Positions 15,749 to 24,833 of a DNA stretch of 40,264 nucleotides are shown here, one piece after another; positions within the stretch are counted from its first letter, which is position 1; each line of letters begins with the position of its first letter. The notes beneath the pieces are model-generated. The model worked only from the letters and a program-made list of their open reading frames with translations. It did no database searches and was not told the origin of the DNA. The DNA is taken from NCBI GenBank assembly GCA_031973395.1, contig DALYDD010000010.1, positions 1-40,264 of the forward strand, in the 5' to 3' direction. Source of the DNA: DALYDD01 sp031973395 (GTDB lineage: Bacteria > Patescibacteriota > Minisyncoccia > Phycocordibacterales > CAIZLB01). The position numbers and the translations under genes are program-made.

Positions 15749-15759
15749 GATTTATGACA
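15743..15759. promoter_or_regulatory. Inverted repeat over the TrmB-like 1 start, putative operator
   Basis: TGTCAT (15743-15748), spacer GATTT, ATGACA (15754-15759). A third ATGACA lies at 15841-15846 in the same intergenic region. Confidence 0.4.
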
Positions 15760-15903
15760 ATAAGATAGGAGATTTATAAGGCTGTAAATATAGCTTCTAT
15801 ACAAACCATTCCCATATTGTGCATACTTAGTGTACAACACATGACAGTGATTGTAAAGTATTCCCCGTTATCAAATTAATGGGCATATTTTGCAATTATT
15901 ATC

Positions 15904-17025
15904 ATGAAAAAAATCTATAAAATCATAATTGTTTTGGTTATCATCGCCATTGCGATTTTGGTCCTCGGTCAAAAACCTACTGACAACTCCCCTATCAAAA
16001 TTGGTGTCTCTATGCCAATTACAGGTGATGCTGCCGCCTTGGGTGAAATCTTTAAAAACGTATCAGATATGGCCGTAGAAAAAATCAATAGTGAAGGCGG
16101 TGTGAACGGACGCAAAATCTCACTCATATACGAAGATGATTCCTGCTCCCCTGCTAAGGCCGTCGGTGCGGTACAGAAGTTGATCACAATTGATAAAGTC
16201 AAAACTATTGTCATCTCAACATGTAGCGGAGCAGTTGTTCCAACGGTTCCTATCGCGACGGAGAACAAAGTCTTCCTCTTTTCTGGTATTGCCACAAGCC
16301 CAACTCTCACAGGCATAAGTCCAATGTTCGCACGTACAATTCCAAGCGATACGAGCCAAGGCATTACGCTCGCCGATTATGCAATATCAAAAGGATATAA
16401 AAAGGTTGCCATTATTCATGAAATGATTGATTATCCCACATCAATCAAAAATGCGTTCGCGGGCAAATACACATCGGACAAAGGTGTACTCATCACAGAA
16501 GGGTTTGTAGCCGGTACAACAGATTTTCGAAGTATTATGGCAAAAATGAAAGCCGAAAACCCCGACGCACTGCTTCTTATCCCTGGCTCACCCGCTTCCG
16601 GAGATCGGTTGGTAACTGAGTTCGAAAAATCAAATTGGAATATTCCACTGATGGGTGGTGATATCTTTTCTGGTGGTAGCGAAGTGGTTATAAAACATAA
16701 AGAAATGCTCGAAGGCATGATTATCGCCGAGCATAAGCCAGGTCCAAACACTCCAGAATATATCCAGTTCAAAAACGAATATAAGCAACGCTATGGCAAA
16801 GATGTCATCTATGAATCACGTACACAGGCTCAGTACGATCTCTTCTTCATCTTGCGAGATGGTTTGAAAAAATACGGTGACGATCCCGAGAAAATTGCGG
16901 CCTGGGTTCGCACGCTCAAAAATTATCCAGGTTTCGCAGGTGGTATAACCATTGGTGAGAACGGTGATCCGATTGGAGAACATACAGCAAAGGTAATTAG
17001 AGATGGAAAAGTGGAATCTTTGTAA
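15904..17025 (+). CDS. Periplasmic-binding-protein-like receptor 1 (LivK/Peripla_BP_6)
   Basis: A 373-residue protein of the branched-chain amino acid binding-protein family. An uncleaved N-terminal anchor (about 4-22) lacks a lipobox cysteine. The fold begins IKIGVSMPITGDAAALGE and continues with INSEGGVNGRKISLIYEDD. Cysteines in DDSCSPAK and ISTCSGAV match the disulphide pair of LivJ/LivK. No permease or ATPase lies nearby, so it may belong to a transporter encoded elsewhere, or act as a capture or sensor protein. It is divergent from TrmB-like 1 and ends in a strong terminator. No Shine-Dalgarno. Confidence 0.88.
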   Translation: MKKIYKIIIVLVIIAIAILVLGQKPTDNSPIKIGVSMPITGDAAALGEIFKNVSDMAVEKINSEGGVNGRKISLIYEDDSCSPAKAVGAVQKLITIDKVKTIVISTCSGAVVPTVPIATENKVFLFSGIATSPTLTGISPMFARTIPSDTSQGITLADYAISKGYKKVAIIHEMIDYPTSIKNAFAGKYTSDKGVLITEGFVAGTTDFRSIMAKMKAENPDALLLIPGSPASGDRLVTEFEKSNWNIPLMGGDIFSGGSEVVIKHKEMLEGMIIAEHKPGPNTPEYIQFKNEYKQRYGKDVIYESRTQAQYDLFFILRDGLKKYGDDPEKIAAWVRTLKNYPGFAGGITIGENGDPIGEHTAKVIRDGKVESL

Positions 17026-17032
17026 AAAAGAT

Positions 17033-17079
17033 GTAAAGAAAAAAACATCTGCACAAATTGCAGATGTTTTTTTCTTTAC
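17033..17079. terminator. Strong bidirectional terminator after receptor 1
   Basis: A perfect 21-bp stem (17033-17053 with 17059-17079), loop CAAAT, with paired A and T tracts. It serves receptor 1 and probably the convergent nuclease gene. Confidence 0.9.
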
Positions 17080-17138
17080 AGATTTACACAAGGCCACAAA
17101 CACGATATCATCTTACAATATATTTATATCGATATATA

Positions 17139-17915
17139 CTAGTTATCCTCTATTTCTAGAGCGAGCGCCAAATGGTCTGAGACCACTTCACTTAAAACCT
17201 CAAACTTTTTTACACGAATCGAATCACTCACAAAAATATAGTTCGCGTGCTTTTCAGGCTTATCATAATAGTGACTTCTTGTGGAAGTAATGCCATTTTT
17301 TATCACAAGATTATGTAGCCCAAATTCTTCAAACATTTTTAAACTTTTTGTATCTGGCAAAAGATTGAAGTCTCCACAGAGAATAATATTTAGTGCTTTT
17401 GCCTCTTTTAGAAAATTCAAAATCATCTTCGATTGATTCAACCTATCCTCAGAGTCCTCCTTCCCTTTTCCATTCCATAATCCATGGAAATTCACCACGA
17501 GAATTTCTTTACCGGAAAATTCTAAGCGAACAAATTGAATATTTCTCGCATGATGACCGAAATGACTATCAGACACATATCCTTTGTGCTTATGCACGAA
17601 TAACTCACCTTCATCTTTCACCTTAATCTCCTTTTTGACGAGAGTCAGCAAGCCATAGTCATCTTTGTAATGAGGCCTGAAATAATAATTAAAATTCTCT
17701 AAAGCGGATGAAATCTTTTTCACTCCTCCAAACATAATATCCTTATGAATAATTTCTAGACCCTCGGCGAAGCGGAGCATAGTATTCTCATCTTCTACCG
17801 ACCAAATCTCCTGCAAGCACAAAACGTCCGTAGTCTGTCCTGCGTTTTTTAAAAAATCTAATAACCTTTTTTCGCCAGCCCTTCCTCCCCAGGTATTCAG
17901 AGAAATAATTTTCAT
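17139..17915 (-). CDS. Endonuclease/exonuclease/phosphatase (EEP) family protein
   Basis: A 258-residue EEP-fold phosphodiesterase. Motifs in order: MKIISLNTWGG (Asn7), DVLCLQEIW with the metal-binding Glu36, NFHGLW, ILCGDFNLLPD, and the closing SDHLALALE with the catalytic Asp-His pair. The family cleaves nucleic acids, phospholipids or inositol phosphates; the substrate is not clear here. An in-frame extension to 17969 exists but families start at the LNTWGG strand, so 17915 is chosen. A TATAAG box (17926-17931) lies 10 nt upstream. It has no signal peptide. Confidence 0.88.
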   Translation of the reverse strand: MKIISLNTWGGRAGEKRLLDFLKNAGQTTDVLCLQEIWSVEDENTMLRFAEGLEIIHKDIMFGGVKKISSALENFNYYFRPHYKDDYGLLTLVKKEIKVKDEGELFVHKHKGYVSDSHFGHHARNIQFVRLEFSGKEILVVNFHGLWNGKGKEDSEDRLNQSKMILNFLKEAKALNIILCGDFNLLPDTKSLKMFEEFGLHNLVIKNGITSTRSHYYDKPEKHANYIFVSDSIRVKKFEVLSEVVSDHLALALEIEDN

Positions 17916-18004
17916 AATCGCCTGTCTTATATTGAGTGCCTCTAAGGATAGCATATATAAATTGCCCATGAGTCAAATCTATAGTAGACTTTTCAACACC
18001 AAAA

Positions 18005-19246
18005 ATGACATCTGGGAAAAATAAAAATGTGGCGATTTTCGTCAACAGCGAGTTTATTCCTTCATATAGTGGAGCATCAAATAGATTCCACTATCTCTCT
18101 CGTGCCTTGGAACTGTACACAGACACAAATGTCATCGTACTTCACTGCGATAGAGGCTGGTCAGATCTCAAACTCATTAAAAGTGAGAAGTTCAAAACAT
18201 ACGTAATCAATCACGAAGCATATAAAGATATATCATTACTCAGTGAAATTTTGGTTAAAGAGAACATCAATCTTATACAGTTTGCTGATTTAGAATTTGC
18301 CATCGAACTTGGCATCCCTTTGTCCTACACCCTCAACATTCCCATCGTTTTTGAGGCTCATTTTGATGCCTTCGAATTTGCCCGGACTTTAGGTACACCC
18401 AAAAAAGAATTATCCCAGGTGCAATTTCTCGAAAATACCTTCGGAAAATATTTTGACAGAATGATCGCCCTTAGCAATGAAGATAGATTTTTAGCAAAAA
18501 ACTATCGCGTCAGCAAAAAAAACATATCAATCATTCCTAATGGAGTAAACATCGATGAATTCCCAAAAAACTGCTTTAGCGCAAATTCTAAGAAAATTAT
18601 TTTCTTGGGCAATCTATTCTTCGGTGTAAACTTAAAATCGGTAAAAGAAATCAAGAAGTATATCTATAGAAAATTAAGACTTGTGAAATATACATTTAAT
18701 ATCATTGGGGACATCTCAGATACCAATAAAAAATTATTGCAGGATGAAAACTTTAATTTCTTGGGAAAGCAAAAAGATCTGTCTAAAAGTTTTAACAAGA
18801 GCCTTGTGGCCCTTGCTCCTGTTTTGTCGGGTGCAGGAATCAGAATTAAAATTCCTACATACATGAATGCGGGCGTTCCCGTCATAACTACCCATGAAGG
18901 AGCGCGGGGTTTTGCAAGAAAAGACTTGCTTATAATCGAAGATGATCTTAAAAAATATCCAGGCATCATTGCTCATCTGCGAGCAGACAAGGTCCGCCTA
19001 ACCAACCTCTCAGAAAACGGAAGACTGTTCGTGAGAGACAATCTATCTTGGCAAGTAATCGCCAATCAAGTTTCGCAGGTATACGATACCGTGCTTCAGA
19101 AAAAGCAGACTGATAAATCGAAAGCGATAAAAATAATCAATACATTAATATTCGATGACCCTGCATGGATTAAGGAAATTATCCGAAAAAAAAGATTCAA
19201 AAATGTACCAAATACCCCAAAAGGTAAGTATGTTATCATCAACTAA
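18005..19246 (+). CDS. Glycosyltransferase family 4-like protein
   Basis: A 413-residue GT-B fold glycosyltransferase. The N-terminal half has VAIFVNSEFIPSYSGASNRFHYLSRAL; the hinge reads SIIPNGVNIDEF; the donor-binding half has KIIFLGNLFF and a GAGIRIKIPTYMNAGVPVITT stretch, the usual position of the sugar-nucleotide contacts (the classical EX7E first Glu is not obvious). It lacks membrane segments. It leads a four-gene run with tiny gaps or overlap (18005-21754). TATAGT at 17980-17985 is a possible -10. The product is likely a sugar-containing surface or secreted molecule, by inference. Confidence 0.85.
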   Translation: MTSGKNKNVAIFVNSEFIPSYSGASNRFHYLSRALELYTDTNVIVLHCDRGWSDLKLIKSEKFKTYVINHEAYKDISLLSEILVKENINLIQFADLEFAIELGIPLSYTLNIPIVFEAHFDAFEFARTLGTPKKELSQVQFLENTFGKYFDRMIALSNEDRFLAKNYRVSKKNISIIPNGVNIDEFPKNCFSANSKKIIFLGNLFFGVNLKSVKEIKKYIYRKLRLVKYTFNIIGDISDTNKKLLQDENFNFLGKQKDLSKSFNKSLVALAPVLSGAGIRIKIPTYMNAGVPVITTHEGARGFARKDLLIIEDDLKKYPGIIAHLRADKVRLTNLSENGRLFVRDNLSWQVIANQVSQVYDTVLQKKQTDKSKAIKIINTLIFDDPAWIKEIIRKKRFKNVPNTPKGKYVIIN

Positions 19247-19249
19247 ATT

Positions 19250-19837
19250 ATGTCAAAACACATTATCGCTTTTGACGGTATGCCATGTGCTGGCAAAACG
19301 ACATATATAGAAGAATGTAAAAAGAATCATGTAGGATATACTTTTTTCTCTGAAACGTATGTACCCATAGAAACAGGAAATACCATTTCTGAAAGCCAGA
19401 TTGAAAAATACGCAAAAGAAGAACTGAATAAAAAGCAAGAATTAGATAAAGTCCACATTGCCGAAAAAGTTATTTTGGACAGATCGTTCTTATCTACCCT
19501 CGCCTTCGCATATGCAAAAAGCAAAAAAGGCAGTGCTGATGATTACCATTTCTTTTCTACGTTTATAGAAAATAACTTAGATAAAATTATAATGCCGGAC
19601 GTAATAATTATTTTCCTCATTTCTGCCCAGGAAAGTATCCGCAGGAGGCAAAAATTAATGCAAGAAGACACCCTCGATATCTGGACCGACGAAGAATTCC
19701 TTACTCACATGTATGATTATTATGCTTCAGGAATATACACGCCATTAATCCCTCAAACCAAAGTCGTGACAATCGATACGACAAACTGTCCAGAGGATGA
19801 GCTATATCAGCGAATGGAGCCACTAATGAATTCGTAG
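19250..19837 (+). CDS. P-loop nucleotide/small-molecule kinase 1
   Basis: A 195-residue P-loop kinase resembling thymidylate or deoxynucleoside kinases. The Walker A is FDGMPCAGKTT (8-18), followed by VILDRSFLSTLAF at the DRS-type substrate-binding motif, and a RRRQKLM lid segment. Its sequence is too divergent to name the substrate. It begins 3 nt after the GT4 stop and ends 1 nt before the GT2 start, so it is translationally tied to both glycosyltransferases and may make or phosphorylate their substrate. Confidence 0.75.
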   Translation: MSKHIIAFDGMPCAGKTTYIEECKKNHVGYTFFSETYVPIETGNTISESQIEKYAKEELNKKQELDKVHIAEKVILDRSFLSTLAFAYAKSKKGSADDYHFFSTFIENNLDKIIMPDVIIIFLISAQESIRRRQKLMQEDTLDIWTDEEFLTHMYDYYASGIYTPLIPQTKVVTIDTTNCPEDELYQRMEPLMNS

Positions 19838-19838
19838 T

Positions 19839-20753
19839 ATGCAAAAAGAATTATCAATTATCATCGCAACTGTTTTTTCTCAAAGAAGACTTGAGAATCT
19901 GCAAGCCATTCTCACGAGCTGTCTTTTAGAACTTCGAGAAATGGATTTTGAGATAATCATTGTTAATAACGGCAAAATCCAGCTCGATGAAAAAGAGCTT
20001 TCAGAATTCTCAGGTGAAATAGGGGCCGGAAAAATAATACTCATTAATGAAGACCGTCCAGATTTGAGTGTTGCTAGAAATATTGGAATCAAGAATGCTC
20101 AAAGTCCACATATCTTTTTCCTTGATGACGATATAGAAATTGAAAAAGGCTATTTTCACGCTTTGCTCAGCGTCCTGAAAGACAATACGGACTGCCTATG
20201 CGTAGGAGGAAAAGTGGCGGTCAAAGAAATCTCTGAGATTGGTAGATTCTCAGATCCTTTTTACTATCGTTTTCTATCACCCCCGAGCTTCCCGGATACA
20301 TTAACAAAGATCGCCCCCCCGTTTTATATAGCCGGAGCAAGCATGGCTTTCAAAAAAGAAGCTTTTGAAAAATTCGGAATGTTTAATGAAAAATTGGGGC
20401 GGAAAAAAGGAACCCTATTATCGAACGAAGATTCTGATATGGTAATGAGAATTCCTCTAGAAAATACATATATTGAACCGAAAGCAGTTGTGATCACAAG
20501 TATTGATATAAATAAATTATCAAACACATATTTTATACGAAGGTTTTTCTGGCAAGGTGTTTCTGACGGAATCATGCTTTCTGAAACTCATATCAAGAAA
20601 TACTACGATATGCAGGAGCTCTCGATCAAAAAAGGGTTGCTCAAAATACTCTTTAAAGAATTCATAACCACGCAGTGGATAAAACTCCTTTGTTCCATGG
20701 CCCGATACATAGGTTTTTCTTTTCATAGCTTATTTGCTAAGATCTACTTATGA
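19839..20753 (+). CDS. Glycosyltransferase family 2
   Basis: A 304-residue GT-A fold enzyme. ELSIIIATVFSQRRLENLQAIL opens the nucleotide-binding domain, DFEIIIVNNGK follows, then LSVARNIGIKNAQSPHIFFLDDDIEI with the metal-binding DDD motif, FYIAGASMAFKKEAFEKFG and LSNEDSDMVMRI as the acceptor/catalytic region. The C-terminus has an amphipathic or weakly hydrophobic stretch (SMARYIGFSFHSLFAKIYL) that may attach to the membrane. Its stop overlaps the next start (ATGA). Confidence 0.88.
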   Translation: MQKELSIIIATVFSQRRLENLQAILTSCLLELREMDFEIIIVNNGKIQLDEKELSEFSGEIGAGKIILINEDRPDLSVARNIGIKNAQSPHIFFLDDDIEIEKGYFHALLSVLKDNTDCLCVGGKVAVKEISEIGRFSDPFYYRFLSPPSFPDTLTKIAPPFYIAGASMAFKKEAFEKFGMFNEKLGRKKGTLLSNEDSDMVMRIPLENTYIEPKAVVITSIDINKLSNTYFIRRFFWQGVSDGIMLSETHIKKYYDMQELSIKKGLLKILFKEFITTQWIKLLCSMARYIGFSFHSLFAKIYL

Positions 20754-21754
20754 GCGCCCAAACATACACTTTTTTAGAAAAAAACTATACTATTGGCAAA
20801 ATTAAGAGAATCGAGGAAGTAAAAATTGGTGTATTCTCTGAAAATCATTTCATCACTACGAATCAGGGCAGATTTTTCCTAAAGCGAAACCGCGACGAGA
20901 TTGCTGCTGAAATCGAAAAAATAGAATTTATTGAATCTTTTTTTGCTAAAGGTAAATTCCCCATTCTTCTCCCCATTCCTACTAATACGGGCGCAAAACA
21001 TGTAAAAGAAAACGGAGGTTGCTATACACTCTACCCTTTTATCAAAGAAAAGATGATCCCAGAAAAAAAACTCAGCTATAAGCAAGTTTTTGCATTGGGC
21101 AAATTGCTTGGAGGACTACACGTATATTCCCTGAAAAACAAAAAATCTTATTCTACTGAAAATATTTTCAAAGACGACTGGAATAAAGAAAAGTCTTTTG
21201 CAAAGATTAACGAGCTTAAATCAAAAATCTTAAGTCTGCCAAAAACAACCCAGACAAAACGGTATTTAAAAATTATTGATGCAAAACTGACTTATATTGA
21301 AAACGAGAACTGTGTATATAATGAGCCACACATTAATGATTGTGCATTGGTGCACGGAGACTTCCACTATGGGAACGTCTTCTTTAATGCAAAATCTGAG
21401 GTTATAAGCCTATTCGATTTTGAAAAACAAAAAGTTGCTTCTATATCAGGTGAGCTTGGCCGAGCAATCATGCTTATCTGTTTCAATAATTCCTTTGAGA
21501 ATAGAAACTTCGCTCGAGTACGTCATTTTTTAAAAGGCTATCAGTCTGAAAGAAAAGTAAGTAAAAAAGATCTTCAGAATGGCATCATGGTATACATTAC
21601 AAAACTATTTTTCTCATATTGGTTCGAGAATGAAAAATTTAATAAAGGAAATGACAGACTAGATAAACTCTACACAGAAACAACAAAAACTATTCTCTAC
21701 TTAGAAAAAAATAAAGAAATATTTATTCAGAAAATCTTGAAATCGCTTATCTAA
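20750..21754 (+). CDS. APH/choline-kinase-like phosphotransferase
   Basis: A 334-residue kinase-like protein. The N-lobe has FFLKRNRDEIAAEIEKIEFI with the ATP-binding lysine and helix C; the C-lobe has ALVHGDFHYGNVFFN, the HGDxxxxN catalytic loop, and VISLFDFEKQ, the metal-binding DFE. Such enzymes phosphorylate small alcohols, amino sugars or antibiotics. The 4-nt overlap with the GT2 gene implies coupled translation, so the substrate is probably part of the same pathway. Resistance cannot be inferred from sequence alone. Confidence 0.82.
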   Translation: MSAQTYTFLEKNYTIGKIKRIEEVKIGVFSENHFITTNQGRFFLKRNRDEIAAEIEKIEFIESFFAKGKFPILLPIPTNTGAKHVKENGGCYTLYPFIKEKMIPEKKLSYKQVFALGKLLGGLHVYSLKNKKSYSTENIFKDDWNKEKSFAKINELKSKILSLPKTTQTKRYLKIIDAKLTYIENENCVYNEPHINDCALVHGDFHYGNVFFNAKSEVISLFDFEKQKVASISGELGRAIMLICFNNSFENRNFARVRHFLKGYQSERKVSKKDLQNGIMVYITKLFFSYWFENEKFNKGNDRLDKLYTETTKTILYLEKNKEIFIQKILKSLI

Positions 21755-21763
21755 AACCCTATC

Positions 21764-22306
21764 CTATTTCTGTCCTTCGATATGCCCAATGATGGCGTTT
21801 ACAGTTTCTTCTATCAGTCCGTCATTTGTAACTTCAACAAGATTCAAGCTCCGATACACCCCCATCATACTTCGTACTTTTTCAGGATCAATGTGCTTAT
21901 TTACACCGAGATCCGAACCTCGCTTAACCAATCTCTCTAACCTTGTCGCTTCATTTACAGTAACCAAAAAACCATAATCTGGATTTCGTATATTAGCCCA
22001 TGTAGGAATTTCAAAATGCACCCCATTGATCTTTGGGTATACCAAACTCGAATAAATATATTTGTCGACAACAACCGAAGTGGTTTCCAAAAGCTTCGTA
22101 ATTCGCTTAGACAATTCAGCAATTCCAGCAAGGTAATACAAAGCCTTGGCCTCGCTACAATACTCGGTATCAATTTCAGCCCTCATCTTATCTAGTGGCG
22201 TAATTGGTGTTTTGATATATATCGCATTCAGTTTTTTGGCCAACTCCTGAGCAACAGTCGTTTTCCCCACACCTGAAATACCCTCGACAACGATGAATGT
22301 ATTCAT
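21764..22306 (-). CDS. Thymidylate-kinase-like P-loop kinase 2
   Basis: A 180-residue P-loop kinase. The N-terminus MNTFIVVEGISGVGKTTVAQELAKKL holds the Walker A; VVVDKYIYSSLVYPKINGVHF occupies the place of the DRYxxSSxAYQ motif of dTMP kinase with Lys for Arg; RLERLVKRG resembles the lid. A role in dTMP or another nucleoside monophosphate supply is plausible. It converges with the APH-like gene (9 nt) and is divergent from the histidine phosphatase at 22325, sharing an 18-nt AT-rich promoter region. Confidence 0.78.
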   Translation of the reverse strand: MNTFIVVEGISGVGKTTVAQELAKKLNAIYIKTPITPLDKMRAEIDTEYCSEAKALYYLAGIAELSKRITKLLETTSVVVDKYIYSSLVYPKINGVHFEIPTWANIRNPDYGFLVTVNEATRLERLVKRGSDLGVNKHIDPEKVRSMMGVYRSLNLVEVTNDGLIEETVNAIIGHIEGQK

Positions 22307-22308
22307 AT

Positions 22309-22314
22309 TATAAT
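22309..22314 (+). promoter_or_regulatory. -10 box of the second histidine phosphatase gene
   Basis: TATAAT ends 10 nt before the ATG at 22325. The 18-nt gap between the divergent starts 22306 and 22325 must hold both core promoters. Confidence 0.4.
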
Positions 22315-22324
22315 ACTATATACT

Positions 22325-22966
22325 ATGAGCGAAAAAATATCGATAAACTTTCTAAGACATGGAGAAACTGATTATGTCGAGGACGGGAAGAAAGACCGAG
22401 GCGAAGACCTATCGGTACGAGAATCAGACCTTACAGAACTCGGAGTAGAGCAAGTCAAAGCAACCGCAGAGCAACTCGCGAATGAAATTAACCCTGACAA
22501 AGAAGAGGTTATCCTCTGGAGCTCGCCTAACTGGAGAGCTCAGGGTTCTGAAGATATCATCGAAGCAACACTCAAAGAAAGGGGTATACCGATACTTAAA
22601 CAAAAAGTCTCCCCTACACTACGAGCGACCAGAGGCAAGCATAATTATGAAGAAGAGAGTAAAGCTGTGGAAGCCAACGCTTTTAGGTTTATAAAATGGG
22701 CTTCTTCTATTGCAAAAAAATATAAAGGAGAGAAACAGGTACGCGTAATTAGCGTAAGTCATTATGAATTCCTGACACCCATCATGCAAGGTATTTTTAA
22801 TTTCGATATTCATAACGGAGAAGGTTATAAAAAGGCAGAACTTATGAACCTTTCATTTCGATACGACAAGGAGCTCGACCAGGTATTCATCAATGCAAAA
22901 ATGCGAGATAGAGAAGTTGATAATATTTACCTGGATTACGAGACAAAAACATTTAAAACTGCATAG
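22325..22966 (+). CDS. Histidine phosphatase family protein 2
   Basis: A 213-residue protein of the phosphoglycerate-mutase-like superfamily. INFLRHGETDY carries the RHG motif (His12); WSSPNWRAQGSEDII follows with the second arginine, and VISVSHYEFLTPIM supplies the second histidine in an SHxE context. It differs from the 7007 protein, in which this second motif is degenerate. Its partner kinases next door suggest nucleotide or sugar-phosphate metabolism. Confidence 0.85.
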   Translation: MSEKISINFLRHGETDYVEDGKKDRGEDLSVRESDLTELGVEQVKATAEQLANEINPDKEEVILWSSPNWRAQGSEDIIEATLKERGIPILKQKVSPTLRATRGKHNYEEESKAVEANAFRFIKWASSIAKKYKGEKQVRVISVSHYEFLTPIMQGIFNFDIHNGEGYKKAELMNLSFRYDKELDQVFINAKMRDREVDNIYLDYETKTFKTA

Positions 22967-23022
22967 ATAGACCGCTAATAGAAAATAGACAAAACCCCGC
23001 ATTAGGCGTAGCATTTTAACAA

Positions 23023-23861
23023 ATGGCCCAAAATCGTTATTCGATTGATTCCCTCAAGACAGTATTGCAAAAGGAGCTCGGCAAGCCGCTTTCAAACACA
23101 GCCAACCAGATGCTCAAGCTCGCCTTCCAAGGTCATGCCGGGCAATTTAGAGAGTCTGTAAATAAAGATCAAAAAATTCCCTACATCGTTCACCCTGTTG
23201 GTGTCGCCGCGCTCATCATCAAGCATTTCGACTGCGTCAAAAAATATTTAAAAGAAGATTTGGATACTTTGATTACAGCAGCACTCGCACACGATCTCAT
23301 CGAAGACACTCGAATTACCCGCGAACAGATCAAGGCTATAGGCGGCGAGAGAGTTGCCCGCCTCGTCGAAGCAATGACCAAGCTTCCCAATCCGAGCCAT
23401 GTAAATTTTCTGAAAAGAAATGAGGAGATTGTAAACCGAACATTGGCTGCTGGTCCTGCCGCTGTATATATCCGTGCCTGCGACAGTATGCATAACTTGA
23501 GCTGGCCAAAAGTTACCCCGAGGAAAACTTTGCTGAAGGGTGTTAATCGCGCCAAAGAAGTCTACCTCCCTCTTTTGAGCAAAGTAAAAATCGGAGATGA
23601 AATGCGAAAATATTTTGAAGAAAAAATTGCCGAAGCAGAAGTTGTTCTTCGTAATTCTTCTGAGCCGCAGGTAACCGGTTTTGAAATTCCAGGAACCATT
23701 GGTGAGGCGATTAATATTTGCGCTCTCTTTACACATAAAAAAGTGCTCGAGATCCATGATATCGCTGAGATTCTACAGAACATTACTGGCGCAGATACCA
23801 TTTCTACTTGGTCTCCTCATGGCAAAACCGAAGGATATTTCAGGCCTTCACTTATCCAAGG
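23023..23861 (+). CDS. RelA/SpoT homologue, N-terminal HD hydrolase half (cut by assembly gap)
   Basis: About 280 residues before the N run. LAFQGHAGQFRES and KIPYIVHPVGVAALI are the start of the (p)ppGpp hydrolase domain; ALAHDLIEDTRITREQI contains the metal-binding HD; RACDSMHNLSWPK follows. The frame ends in the unknown bases, and the synthetase half continues after the gap in another frame because the gap length is arbitrary. The two halves are therefore one gene, not a natural split. No Shine-Dalgarno is seen. Confidence 0.88.
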
Positions 23862-23871
23862 NNNNNNNNNN
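23862..23871. other. Assembly gap of 10 N
   Basis: Ten unknown bases inside the RSH gene. The frame shift across it (phase 1 to phase 2) is explained by an arbitrary gap length. Confidence 0.99.
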
Positions 23872-24817
23872 AAGCCAACTTGATTTCGTTGCTCAGGAAT
23901 TAACGGGCCAAAATGTCAAAAGTTTTATTCAGAATCCCACACCAACGGGAAGATATTTCATGCTCACACTTCGAATCAGTATCACCTGTCGGTATCTCAT
24001 TCTGATGATATTTGAAAAAGCACCCGTACCTCAATGGGCTTCAATTACTAATCTCGAATTCCTCATCGATTCATTATCAGAACGCCTCATCGTAGCAAAT
24101 GGAGATTATAAGCGCGCACTTGTGGCCGTCGCCTCTCAACTCGGCATGCGATTCGAAGTAGATTGGGCGGACCATTTGGTCATAGAGCCCGCAAACCTCA
24201 TCGAACTACAGAGATGGCAGAAGCGTTGCGCACAGGCCATCCGCCAGGTTCTTCATGCATGTGAAATCTTTTTTGAACAAGAATCAGAGAAAAGTCCGCT
24301 TAGAGATTTAGTAAAAGTAGAATCAAGGGTCAAAGAAACTCCGTCGATCATTCGCAAATTCTTGCCACCCTCTCATCTGAACTGGCCTCGGTTCGATGAG
24401 CTTTGCGATATCGCTGGAGTACGCATCATCTGCCCTACCAAGAAGTGGGTTAATAATCTTAAAAAATATTTGCTCGGATCAAAAGTGCATGCACTCGGCA
24501 TTAAAGCGCATCATAAACATGAGACAAAAGATTATACAAAGCAACCAACTCCCAAGGGCTATCGTGCTTTACATTTGGTTTTAGCAGTCGATACTTTTTT
24601 GGATAAAAAGAAAATCAGCGTTCCTTGCGAAGTACAGATTCATACTATGGTTCAGGATATTTGGGCGAAACTTGCACATCGTATTTCATACAAACACGAT
24701 GAAGCGTCTGATGCATTGCGACACCAGCTCCGAGATATTGGGCATAACCTTGATAACTTCGATCATCTGGTAGATACGATTACAGAAGAGCAAACCAGCA
24801 AGAAGATGAGGAAATAA
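23872..24817 (+). CDS. RelA/SpoT homologue, C-terminal synthetase half (cut by assembly gap)
   Basis: About 314 residues after the gap, reading from codon phase 23873. The first 130 are a linker region with GRYFMLTLRISITCRYLILMI. The (p)ppGpp synthetase core follows: VESRVKETPSIIRKF, FDELCDIAGVRIIC, KGYRALHLVLAV and the hallmark VPCEVQIHTMVQDIWAKLAH. No TGS or ACT domain is seen, so the full enzyme is a short HD-synthetase RSH. Such proteins set (p)ppGpp level under starvation. The stop is 17 nt before the next gene. Confidence 0.88.
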
Positions 24818-24818
24818 T

Positions 24819-24827
24819 TGCTATACT
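24819..24827 (+). promoter_or_regulatory. Extended -10, leaderless start
   Basis: TGcTATACT ends 6 nt before the ATG at 24834. Confidence 0.5.
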
Positions 24828-24833
24828 TATTTC

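Noticed and set aside
20750..21754. Antibiotic-resistance aminoglycoside phosphotransferase
   Set aside because: Only the general kinase motifs are shared; operon context with glycosyltransferases favours a biosynthetic role.
23023..24817. Natural split or frameshift of the RSH gene
   Set aside because: The phase change falls exactly at the run of 10 N, so it is an assembly gap of arbitrary length.
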